Source: Glutinoglossum americanum
Lineage: Eukaryota; Ascomycota; Geoglossomycetes; Geoglossales; Geoglossaceae
Direction of reading: 5' to 3'
NCBI GenBank assembly: GCA_020080175.1
Contig: JAGHQL010000076.1
Coordinates: 1-64,000, forward strand
DNA length: 64,000 bases
This document shows, in pieces, positions 11,037 through 21,019 of the stretch (positions are counted from its first letter, which is position 1; each line of letters starts with the position of its first letter). The notes under the pieces are model-generated. The model searched no databases. It saw only the letters and a program-made list of their open reading frames with translations, and was not told the origin of the DNA. The position numbers were made by a program, and so were the translations under genes.

Positions 11037-12152
11037 CTAGTATTTAGTTGAGCCTCCCTTGTTCTTAATACACTGCCTAATTCTCTTAGGCATAGAATCT
11101 ACACACTTCCGGATATCTGCTTCAGTAAGTGATTGCCACTCTTCTAACACCGCTTGACCCATTTCCTCAGCGGTGCTAATCCTATGTCGCCGCCTACTAA
11201 TCCTCCTTTTAATAATCGCCCAAATATTCTCAATTGGGTTGAGATCTGGGGACTGCGCTGGCCACTTAATGGCCGGAAAATCCACCTCTACTCTCCAAGC
11301 TCTATTTGCTTTAGTATTATGATACGAAGCCCCATCTTCCATCCAAAGAACCTCTTCCTCGCCTTCTTGAAGATCTTTAACTTCTTCGTAAAACGGAAAG
11401 CCGTAGGGTTGTAAAATTTCATTGCGATAACGATGTTGGTTTAGGCACCCAGCACCTATAATCATCAAGGGACCCCGTTTAAGCCCAGAAATAGCCCCCC
11501 ACACTCCAATACTAACTCTTCCACTCTTAAAAGAGGGTTTAACATTTTTTGATCGTTGTGCCTCTGTCTCTCCAACCCGTCTTGTCACCCAAATAACACG
11601 CGAATCCTTGCCAATCTCAAATGTTGATTCATCTGTCCAGATAACTGATCGCCACTGTTCAATAGACCAGTTTTTTCGTTCCTTACACCACTTAAGACGA
11701 TTTTTTTGATGTTTTGGACTTAAGTAGGGCTTTGTTCTCGCTTTGCGTCGAAATAGGCCTCGACTAGCTAGGATCTTTGAGGTGGTTTGTCGATAAAGAG
11801 TTTTTCCAGACTTGCTAGGAGTAGACAATTCAAACAAGTTTATCTTATTGTCTGCTTCGGCGATTCGACATAAGGCTCTTGCACCTCGTTTAGTAACCTT
11901 TGGAGGCCTTCCAGTTCGCTTTTGACTTCGAATAGGGTTGTTGGGGCGAAGTTCTGCACGACGAATAATTGATACTACCGTCGAGTAAGGAACAGCTTCG
12001 AGAAGAGATATTTGGCTGTAGGATTTTCCGGCCTTCCACCATGTAATAATCGCTGCCCTTTTAACTTCGGAAACCTCTTTTCTTGTAGTTTTGGGCTTCG
12101 ATGGCATTTTGGGTGTAGGTAGCAGCGGATAGCGAAAAATTTTCAAATTCAT
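11037..12152 (-). CDS. Tc1/mariner transposase, DD34E
   Basis: This is a 371-aa open frame without introns. A second Met (MPSKPKTTRKE, at 12107) is the likelier start because the first 15 residues are unlike the family. The N terminus holds a helix-turn-helix (WWKAGKSYSQISLLEAVPYSTV), followed by a second DNA-binding segment with GRPPKVT. The catalytic triad is visible: WTDES, MEDGASYHN and SPDLNPIENIW, with 34 residues between the second Asp and the Glu. No catalytic residue is missing. It would excise and insert the element at TA sites in the nucleus. Confidence 0.92.
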   Translation of the reverse strand: MNLKIFRYPLLPTPKMPSKPKTTRKEVSEVKRAAIITWWKAGKSYSQISLLEAVPYSTVVSIIRRAELRPNNPIRSQKRTGRPPKVTKRGARALCRIAEADNKINLFELSTPSKSGKTLYRQTTSKILASRGLFRRKARTKPYLSPKHQKNRLKWCKERKNWSIEQWRSVIWTDESTFEIGKDSRVIWVTRRVGETEAQRSKNVKPSFKSGRVSIGVWGAISGLKRGPLMIIGAGCLNQHRYRNEILQPYGFPFYEEVKDLQEGEEEVLWMEDGASYHNTKANRAWRVEVDFPAIKWPAQSPDLNPIENIWAIIKRRISRRRHRISTAEEMGQAVLEEWQSLTEADIRKCVDSMPKRIRQCIKNKGGSTKY

Positions 12153-12185
12153 TTAAGATAGGAGGTCCTCGCTTAAAATGGTAGG

Positions 12186-12212
12186 CCTTCGATGACTTCC
12201 TCATCATCACTG
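12186..12212 (-). repeat. Right terminal inverted repeat of the Tc1/mariner element
   Basis: Read on the minus strand it starts CAGTGATGATG. It pairs with the left repeat and is followed on the plus strand by TA at 12213-12214. Confidence 0.9.
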
Positions 12213-12813
12213 TACCCTCAAGCTCTATACCAAAAACCCAAGGAGCAAAACCAACCAATCTCATTATCAACCTCGACGACGACAAAGACATGTTTTTTTT
12301 AGAGATAACGAGAGGAGCCTGGCCGGCTATGGCTGCAGCAATCATCTCTCCCCATAATTGTATCATGCCTACCTCAAAATGGGATGGGCAAATACTGCAT
12401 GGCATCCTGGCTACTATAACTAGTCAACCCCTCTAGAGCACGAAACAGAAGTCTCTTTCTTTAATATTCAGGAATACAAATCGCTCAAGACAAACCCTAA
12501 ACTAATGTGGTGAACTCTTCCTTAGGAGTTTTTTCTTCATCATCTGTTTTTCCCTAATCGGGCAAGCTTGCATGGCCGCTGGGCTTTTCTTTCTTTCTTC
12601 ACATTCTAAGCAACAAAACACGATAGAGTACGGGACAAACAAAGCGAATTCCTTTGTATTAGTATCCGCCAGGACAGTCGCGGAGACAAATCCATGAAAT
12701 CCCCTCATTCTTCTACCTGGCGCTCTTCATGGGACGAGAGCTCAGTATTACCGTTTGAAAGTTGAAGATCGTTTGAGGACTATCAAAATTTCCACGCTCA
12801 CTATTTACACTCA
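12213..12813. other. Intergenic between transposon and kinase gene
   Basis: A reverse open frame spans 12061-12405 but runs across the transposon end and shows no motif. The last 150 bases should hold the kinase promoter. Confidence 0.4.
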
Positions 12814-14987
12814 ATGACCCAGATCTACGACGACTATGGGCCCGGGAAATATATATTCCAGGAAAGCCTCTCCCAAATCATCGATAACGAGGCTCACCCA
12901 CTGCATAATACGTACATCGAGGCTCTAGCAACCATTAAACAACCTTGCAGCCACGAGCCAGCGATTCTAGGGTACAACCCTAAGGATCTTTTCGATGAGC
13001 GGACTATGGAAGATGTAGAAAAGCACCACCAAGCACACCAAATACCAAAGATGGATGACATGTGTGGTGATTTTAAGAGAGATTACCAGTTGTACGCATT
13101 TCTGGGTTCTGGCTGTAAGTTCATATCTTCCAATCTTCCTATCACCACCCGTCGGCCATGAGCCTCTCTCTCGCTCAACGTTACAAAGGCTCATTTTCAG
13201 CCATCCCCTAGCTTTCGGCGCGGTCTTTGCGGCAAGGACTACCCGCAGAGGTGAAGATGGGAAATACTTGCACGTTGCAGTGAAATTCTGTCCTATACGA
13301 CTCGCGATGAAACAATCAGGGGGTCTCATCCGCTACGGCCGGTGGGGTATAATTTCCAACGAGGTGTTGGCATTGGCTTTACTTCGCGATAACCCCGGGG
13401 TTCCCAAGGCGTATGCTATCTATGCTCACGGGTGTACCCTCATTTCCGTCATAGAGTTGTTTGCTGTTTGGCCAGACACAGACGAGCTGGAGAGCCTTCC
13501 ACCCTTCAACTTCAAACACAATCCCGCCAAAATTGTACGGCTTCAGACATGCGATGGCAACGAATTGGCGGGGACTTATCGCTCCATTCCCGGATACAAG
13601 GAAGTCGAGGAGATGGATGTGTGTAAGATGTCCACTATCCATTTGAGTACCCTCCAATCCATGAAGGAGAGGGGATGCAGCCACGATGACATTGCACACA
13701 GGAACATCATAATTAACGAAAACTACGACGTATACTACCCTTTTCACTCGCCTCTCCGTCTGGTACCGGATGGCTAATTGATTTTGCTTTCCTCAGGTCA
13801 AACTCATCGACTGGGGCGCAAGTCAAGTTCACCCCTCGGAAGAGGGATGGTTTAACAACAGATTTGTAACAAATCACGAAATAGAGTTCAGGCCACCCGA
13901 GTGGGTTCTTTCGGGGCGGAATTTGTTGCCTTCAAGGAAGGGGAGAATCGTTGACGATCATCGCCGATACGACCTGTGGAGGATGTCGTGCTTGGTATAC
14001 TACTACTTGCATCACAATTTCCCCTTCCAGCTGGGCATTCCGAAGGCGGAAAGGAAGTGGGCCGTCCGTTATGGTGAACTTAAGATCAAGGACAGCCTCA
14101 CGCAAGACTGTTCCGACGCCCTGATGGCCATGCTCGAGCAGAACCCTCAATCGCGGGGCAAGACGGAGGACCTAGCCACGCTCCCCTGGAACAGCGGATT
14201 CTATGTGGATACCGACTACGAATTTCGAAATGTCATGCACCCCCCATTCGTCCCGCGGAAATATTCGAATCTAGATATCTCCCGGGGCAGTAAGATACGC
14301 GATACGGTCCACCGGTTTAACATGACTTTCTACGGGGATCGGATCGTTCGTGGCTTCGACAGTCTCTACCGGTGTTTCGCTCAATGGGCGCTTGGAGATC
14401 AAACCAGATGGCAGGAAATCAGGGCTAACACCCTCCTCCACTACCAGCGGTTCACAAGCGGTCTCAGCGCAGACACCAGCACCCCAGACGACGCGGCCCA
14501 GCTGAGGGTCTACCGGCAGATCAACCGAAGAATCCCCGAAGGCGTCGAGCGATGCCTCCAGCGCAGCGACCTCCTCTCTCCCCCGAGCCTGATCCGCATA
14601 ATCGCCGACGCGCTCTCGTGCCAAGCGGTGCTGGTCATCGACGACCGCACGCTCAGCGAGGAAGACGAGCCGGACCTGCACATCTACGGCAACGTCCATG
14701 AGCGGCGGCCCCCGCACGTCTTCCAGATCCACCTCTACTACGACGTGCCCAACAACGCCTACGACCTCGTCCAGCTCCACCACCACGACTGGGGGAACCT
14801 CTACCTCCTCCACGCGCACCCGGACATGGACACGTCCATCTACGGCCTGGACGACGATCACAGGGCGAATATCGAGGCGGCTAAGGCGAGGGAGAGGAGG
14901 AGGTCGGAGGGGCTTCCGAGGGAGTTGACTCCGCATAAGACCATGAGTCGTTACTACGATTGGCACTCGGACAGCCCGCCTCGTTAG
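12814..14987 (+). CDS. Protein kinase fused to a degenerate OTU-like domain
   Basis: Exons 12814-13114, 13212-13729 and 13797-14987 give 669 aa. Splicing restores the glycine loop GSGSFGAVF across intron 1. VAVKF supplies the ATP lysine (K125), HDDIAHRN is the catalytic loop (D260, N265; compare HRDLAARN) and LIDWG is the Mg-binding motif (D278; DFG is DWG). FRPPEWVL stands for the APE motif. The kinase half therefore looks competent. The C-terminal 230 residues resemble an OTU deubiquitinase fold: RGFDSLYRCFAQWALGD where OTUs have GDGNCLFR, then LIRIIADALSCQAVLVI, then IHLYYDVPNNAYDLVQL where OTUs have HYDSV. The Cys position is Ser462 and the His position Ala594, so protease activity is unlikely. 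The OTU reading is inference from pattern; substrates are unknown. Confidence 0.75.
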
Positions 14988-15899
14988 GAGTTTTTGTTCC
15001 TCTTTTTTTTTTTCCTTTTTTTTTTATATCCAAATCTCCCAATAGTTTGTCCAGTCGGTGTCCCACATCAATAGAAATTTTTTTTTTTCCCTTCTGATAT
15101 CCTCCAGTCGGATTCCCCTCCAACCTCGACACCTTCCCTCCCTCCCTCCCACCGAAATACCGTAAAATAAAATTAAAAAAAAAAAACCCACTTAGGGACA
15201 TGTATGTATATATGTTATGCCTTTCGAGAAAACATAACGCGCACGGACGCCCGAACAGAGAAGAGGAAGGAGAGGGGGCGGCCCGGCCCCCCCGCACGCC
15301 CCGCCCGCCTGCAGCCAGACCACGTTTTTTTTTTTTTTCCTTTTTTTCTTCTTCTTGGGTCCCCGAGGTGCGACGCACGCGTGAGGGGGGGAAAGAAGGG
15401 AGGTCCCGTGGCCAGACTCCCCGCTTGGCGTGTGTTGTGCGGTATCCTGTGCTCGTGCAATGGAACGGTGAGGCGCGGTGGGGGCGTCGCGCAGAGGACG
15501 AGGACGACGGGGTGGGGTGGCTGGGGCGGGCGTGAGACTTTTTTTTTTTTTTTCTTGGTTTGTCTTTGGGGTTCTGGGGGAAGGGAGAGGGAAAGGGGGA
15601 GAGAGAGGTTTTTTTTTTTTTTTTTTAATATATTTATTTATTTTTCTTGTCTTTGTCCGAGTCGGGATGTGTGATGTGTGTGTGTGCGTGCTTTTCTCCC
15701 AGTCGCGTTGCACCGCCTTCCTATTTCACCACACGTAGTTTTTGCCGTCTCTTTTCTCTCTCACTTCGTGATGATATAGGTGTTTACCTTGAAGGGAAGA
15801 AGAGGGACAAGAGAGAAAAGCAATGTGCGTTCGATTGGAAGATTTGCATCTCTTTTTTACTTTTTTTTTTTCTTAATGCCCGAATGGTAGGCGGGTCTA

Positions 15900-15929
15900 G
15901 CCGACGGGGGACCTTCGTTCCCCGTCGGC
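15900..15929. repeat. Perfect 10-bp GC-rich hairpin
   Basis: GCCGACGGGG at 15900-15909 pairs without mismatch with CCCCGTCGGC at 15920-15929 around a 10-base loop. It lies between two convergent genes and could act at an RNA 3' end. Confidence 0.7.
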
Positions 15930-16152
15930 CTTGCTCGGTCCCTCATCACTCTCACCCTCGCCCTCACCTCACCCTTGGGCTGACGCCAAGGGAAAGGCAG
16001 ACGAGATGAACGCGATGTGAAGGGCCGGGCCGCCCATCGAGAGTCTAGCGCGTAATCGAGTTCTTTACGATCTTGGCAAAAATTTCCCCACACGATGAAT
16101 GAGGGGATGGAAGGAGGGGGAGATCAATCTTACGTCGCCGAGGAAGGTGGTA

Positions 16153-16229
16153 ATATCCGCATCATCCCTGACGAGTTATCTCGCGGATATCGATCCCATT
16201 GGGTGGGATCCTAGATTGTATCTAATCTA
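16153..16229. repeat. Three hairpins in a row
   Basis: Stem 1: ATATCCGC (16153-16160) with GCGGATAT (16183-16190). Stem 2: GATCCCA (16192-16198) with TGGGATC (16204-16210). Stem 3: TAGATT with AATCTA just downstream (about 16212-16229). All stems are perfect. Together they suggest a structured transcript or 3' UTR, but no known RNA family is recognised. Confidence 0.55.
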
Positions 16230-16868
16230 ATCGAATATCAAAATCATGCGAAAACTTCTTGTCTCGACCCCGGACGTTCGATCACTCGAAAGGTGTTTGG
16301 TTCCAAATCTCGAAACTTGGAGTTGTAGTTGTAGTTGCAATTGTAGTGGTTGTGGTGGTGCTTGTTTGTTGTTGTTGTTGGCCTTGTTGGCCTAGTATGT
16401 GGATGGGCGGGGCGGTTGCATCGGGTTCGACAGGGATACGCGCGGGAATCAGATGTGGAGGAGAGAAGAAAGAGAAGCTTGTGGAAGGTAAGACAGCAAA
16501 AGAAAAGGGGGTATTTAAAAAAAAGAAAAGGAAATGCGCCAAACGTTGGATGCAAGGGGAAGCAAAGCAAAGCAGCAGCTCCTGTTGTTCCACAACAGCT
16601 CTCTTGTCACACGTACAGAGTATAAAACAGTGGGGAATAATAAAAGTAAATAAGACATTCGGGAGAAAAAAAAGAAAAGGGTAAGAGGGGGGCGGCGACG
16701 CGGAGGGACAGTGGACAATTGTCCCTCTCGCCCCGTCTCCCGAAAAAAGAGACGCTCCACATCGCCCCATCTCCCCATCTCCCCATCTAGGCTATGTCCG
16801 ATTAAATGAATGCCGAGACCGCTTTTTTGAGACCCCTACTAGAAATACATACAGCGCCCGCCACTTAA

Positions 16869-19490
16869 CTACCCTGTCAAAAACGGCCTCTGCGCATTAC
16901 GCCCCTGCTCCCCGCCGAACGCATCCAGCTTCACCGCGAACATCACGACCTCCATGCCCCCTCTTCCATCCCCCGTGCTCTGCACCCTCAGCCTCCATTG
17001 TCCCCGGCGGATGATCCACTCGCCGAACTCGTCCATGCTGCCTCTCCGTTTCCGCTTTCTGAACCCTGGTTTCGTGCTCGACGGTCGGCTGATGATGGGA
17101 TAAGCGGCTGGCGCTGCCGAATTGCCTCCCAGTGGCGGAGGAGGAGGATTATTCGCTGAAGCGGTAGGGACGGAGTCCGTGGCTGCCCGGCTTGACTGTG
17201 CAATGTTGGTGTTATCCTCGTCGTCGTAGCCCTCCTTGCTGCCGAATTCCGAACGATCACCCCAGTAGTCCTCGCCATCCAGTGTGATCTGGGCATTCTT
17301 TTCGATGCGTATCTTCACCTTGTCTTCGCTTAGAGGGGTGTTGCCGGGGCTGACGGGATGGTTGGCTGCTCCGCCACTGGACATCATCATCAAGCCAAGC
17401 GGCTGGTTGACGGGTAAATTCATCTTGTTGGCGATGACCTGGAAGAGACTCGATATCCTTGCCCTCGCCTGCCCAACAAACTCCGCTCGCATGTTGCGGA
17501 AGTCGATTTTCGTAGACTCGCCAGCCACTTCAAGGATAAGCTCGTAGGAGGTGTCGTCCACAAACGGACGGGCATAATTGACCCACCCAGATGATGGTGA
17601 GCGGTCGGCCGGTGAACTGTCGCCGACAAATGAGATTCCTGATTGCCGGATATCTTCCAACCGGATACCGATCTCGGAGCGATTGCGCTTAAAGTTGAAG
17701 CTGATGTGGTGTGGGATGAGTTTCTGCTCTAGACCCCGGAGATGGAAATATCTGCAATCCCGCAGTAGTGCTGTGCGGTGTTCTTCATCGCGAATATGCA
17801 AGGGGTACCCCCTTAACATGTGTAGAAGCTCTGCGAAGACATCTGCAGAGCGGTTCGGGACGGACGGAGGAAGTATTGATGGCGGTCGTAAAAGCCCCTC
17901 CCGATTCAGGCCGGGGAAGACCTCAGTCGGCGAAGAGAAGAAGACGGCGAAGCCAAGGGAGAAGAAGTTGGGGGAGTCGCCAGGGGAGGAGAAAATATCG
18001 CGGGGTATTTGAAAGTGCCGATTACCGATTTGAATGAATATTTCCGATTCAAAGAGTTGCGATATCAGCCTCGGTACTATGCAAGGTTAGCGTAAGGGTC
18101 CTGGGTACTATGGAAATAATCGTCGACTCACAGCTGTAAAACTGTGCATCAGCGAAGAGCCTTACGAAGTGGCTACCGTCCCTTGGTCGGACATGGTAAC
18201 CTGCATAGGTCAGAAAGATTATCTAATCGTAAAGGCGCAACGGGGAAATGACCTTGCAAGTGCAGCGAGATATCTCTGAAGGTGACCGGGTCACGGTCGA
18301 TGTATAGAGTCCGCACTCCGGCGCCATTACCATCCTCACTCTGTTCTATTTGACGCTCGAAAAACTGGGTAAAGTATGAGGGTGCTCTAGCATTCTCAGC
18401 TTTTTATCCGATAAAAGTAGCGTTCCAGACACAATCGGGAACGAATAACAGGAAAACACTGACCATCGGATGATATTGAAGCCCCTGATAACCTGAATAA
18501 TTCCGAACCTATCTGTACAGGAAACACCTTTTCGTGCGGTAAGATCTTCGGGATGTCCGGGAAACTTTGCGCCCGCGTAGCTCTCATTATGCTAGGTGCC
18601 CGTCCCGATTTCGCTTCATCCCCTTCCGACGCCGTCCGTCGAACTGCTGGATTTGATGTTGGGCCACTGGAGTGCCCCGTAGTATTTGATGGGCCTGCGT
18701 CGCCAAAGGCTATAGAGGAATTGCTCCGTGTATGGCTCACACCATTACCCGTCTGAGTTTCGGTGATGCTGCCGCCGCCGCCTCCGCCTGTGGGGCTAGG
18801 TCTGGACGTCCACTTGCGGGGGTTTTGTAGGTTGTTAGCGTTAAGTCCTAGCCCGGTCTGACTCCGTTTCCGCGAGTCTTCTTTGGAAGCAGGAACGGCC
18901 CAATTTTGCACTGGATCGGCCTCAGCTTTCCTTTTTGTTGCCGTGCGTGCAAGTGGAGATGCTTGCTTGGTGGAGGTTCCGCCGGTGATGGGGGGGTGTG
19001 GTGACGCTAGTATTGGTGTCGTACTATTGCTAGTCGCGGAATTTGAGGGCGGCGGTGGTGGGACACCAAGATCTTGCCTTGGGGTCAGTCGATGCTGGGA
19101 TTCGTTCACTAACTCGTTTTGAGGTTCATAGATATTCCCCGTAGAAGCGAGAGGGTCAAATGTAGCTTCCCAGTCGAAGTTGAATAGCGCCGGAGTTCCG
19201 GCAAGATTATTGTAAGACCCAGGGAACCCGCCAACGATGGCGGATGGGCTTAGTGTCAGACCCTCTTCCAGCAAGCCAGTGTGATTGGACCTTCGAGGCG
19301 TGGTCTGGTCGTTGCCAATTGAGAATGATGTGTCCAGCGAAGAGCCGCCAGGACTAAGGTTGATATTCCTCTCAACACCATCTCCGCCTCTGCCGGCGCT
19401 CAAGCTGCGCCCCACTCCTAGTGCGGTCGATAAAGAACCAGAATTCTTCTTCGATACTGAAGGAGGATTGTTACTCGGCGCAATTGGCAT
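16869..19490 (-). CDS. Protein with two BTB/POZ (KCTD-like) domains
   Basis: Exons 19490-18464, 18384-18253, 18200-18132 and 18076-16869 sum to 811 aa in frame. The first 300 residues are Ser/Pro/Gly-rich and probably disordered. A BTB/T1 domain follows, opening VFPVQIGSELFRLSGASISS and continuing PSYFTQFFERQIEQ, LYIDRDPVTFRDISLHLQGY and FVRLFADAQFY. A second opens IFIQIGNRHFQIPRDIFSS and continues FAELLHMLRGYPLHI and LLRDCRYFHLRGLE. The C terminus has a Pro-rich stretch, a basic patch (KPGFRKRKRRG) and a terminal domain. BTB domains mediate oligomerisation or Cullin-3 binding; partner and function are unknown here. The KRKRR patch could be a nuclear signal. Confidence 0.8.
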
Positions 19491-21019
19491 TTGCCGCGAT
19501 GCAAGCGTTTAGCCTGTCCTGACCCGGGACCTGTGGAACACCCCCGGATAATGGAGGGGAAAAAGAAAGATTCGAGAGTCTAAGACAGGTGAGGCCGTCG
19601 GCCTTGCAGACCTCTGATCTCGGTGGGTAGGTGATGACGGAATGATTAGAAAGGCGCGAGTCCGCGGCGGACCAGCCGGGAAGTTTCGGTCGCGGGAAAC
19701 GCTCTAGTGGAGCTGGGGTTAAGCTGGTAAGTGCAGATCGGGCGGGAGAGTATTTCACTCTGCGGTATGTTTGGAGGGCTTCGGTATGTGTTGTCTGGGC
19801 CAGAATCCTTTTTGTCAGGATACTGTCTTTGTAACGGATTATCCAGACTCCAGACTTTACCCGCGCCTTAGCGAGCCGAATAGAGAGAGGTAGAAAAGCC
19901 TGGAGGGCTGGCAGATCGCAGGGCCAATTCTGCCGAACACGACTGTGGCACTGCAGGCGGACTACCTGCTGTATCCCAGACCACGGATCGGGGTGCTTTT
20001 TTGTGTTTGGATTGTCTGGGTTGCTTGCTCGGGTTTGGGTAGCTGCAGAAGGGTTGGTCCACCGGGAGGTATTCAGCACCGGGGATCCAGGCAGTTCGGG
20101 GTGGAAGTTGCAGGCGAATGCGCTCGGATTACCCGCTCTCGAAGTGAGGAGAGGCGTGTGTGCGTGCGTGTGTGCGGCCAAGTGCTCCCCATTCCTTCAC
20201 GACTGGACAGCCAACATCGACCTACCTCTGACGACCTCATATATGTTCCAACAACACACAATTGACATCGCCATGATACCGTTGACCAGTATTGAGACAT
20301 GCCTGCACCACACGTCAGGACACCGACGGGGGGTTTACTCCTGCTTACGGGCCAGCAATCGAGGCGGGCCTTCTCCCGCCAATCAGATCAAATCTTGTAC
20401 CCTTTCCTTTCGAAATGCCGTTCTCGTGTCATGGGCCCCCAACGCACGGCTATGGCTCAGCCGCGCAAAAAAAACCCCCACTGACGTGAGCTTAGAAAAT
20501 GCGAAAATGCCGCCGCGGTGTTTGGTTCCTTGAAGCTGAAGAAATGTGGGGAATCAGTTCAGCAGCGGAACATATCTTTATGACATCCAACAACCCCTTT
20601 ACTTAAAGGTTTTAGTCTGTGGCGTCAAATTCTGAATGGCGCACCTAAAACCCCGTGAGGAATTCCCTCAAAACCAGGATTAAATTGGGCATTTTGTTTG
20701 GTCGGATTCGACCAAACGAGCACAACGTTGTACTGATATGCAATGTCCCGAGATTCAAAATATGGGCAGTGGGCCTCAGAAAATAATTGCCACGAGCATA
20801 TTCATTCCGCCGGGAAGTGCTCTACAAATTACCTAACTCGTAGAGGTTGACCGAACCAAAGCCCGCTAGGATGCCCCGTGACTGTCGAGCGACGAAATGT
20901 AAAGGGAAAATTTTGAATACATAAATTTAAATCGTTTTCCTCCGTAATATAAACAAAGTTATTATAGATAGAGAATTAATACACTAAAAACTCCGATAGA
21001 CAAAAACTTCGCAGTCGTG
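19491..21019. other. Upstream region of the two-BTB gene and 3' flank of the GT31 gene
   Basis: A 236-codon reverse frame at 19471-20181 has no motif and overlaps the BTB start, so I treat it as 5' leader. A 9-bp inverted repeat is listed separately. Nothing else is recognised. Confidence 0.4.
20696..20717. repeat. 22-bp palindrome
   Basis: GTTTGGTCG (20696-20704) and CGACCAAAC (20709-20717) form a perfect inverted repeat around GATT. It could be a dimeric factor site or an RNA hairpin. Confidence 0.6.

Larger units (their letters stand above)
10903..12212 (-). mobile_element. Complete Tc1/mariner-type DNA transposon, 1310 bp
   Basis: The ends are 27-bp terminal inverted repeats at 10903-10929 and 12186-12212, beginning CAGTG and matching at 25 of 27 positions. 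Each end is flanked by the dinucleotide TA (10901-10902 and 12213-12214), the target-site duplication of this superfamily. A single uninterrupted transposase frame fills the element on the minus strand. Intact ends, near-identical TIRs and an open transposase suggest recent insertion. Confidence 0.9.
14988..16868. other. 1.9-kb convergent intergenic region rich in homopolymers
   Basis: No credible coding frame. It contains many T runs of 9-18, G/A-rich stretches, a GT microsatellite (about 15668-15690) and several perfect hairpins listed separately. It holds the 3' ends of the kinase gene and of the two-BTB gene. Confidence 0.6.

Noticed and set aside
12061-12405. Reverse frame at the transposon right end
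   Set aside because: It crosses the terminal repeat and the transposase start in another frame.
19471-20181. 236-codon reverse open frame
   Set aside because: Overlaps the start of the two-BTB gene, low-complexity composition, no motif.
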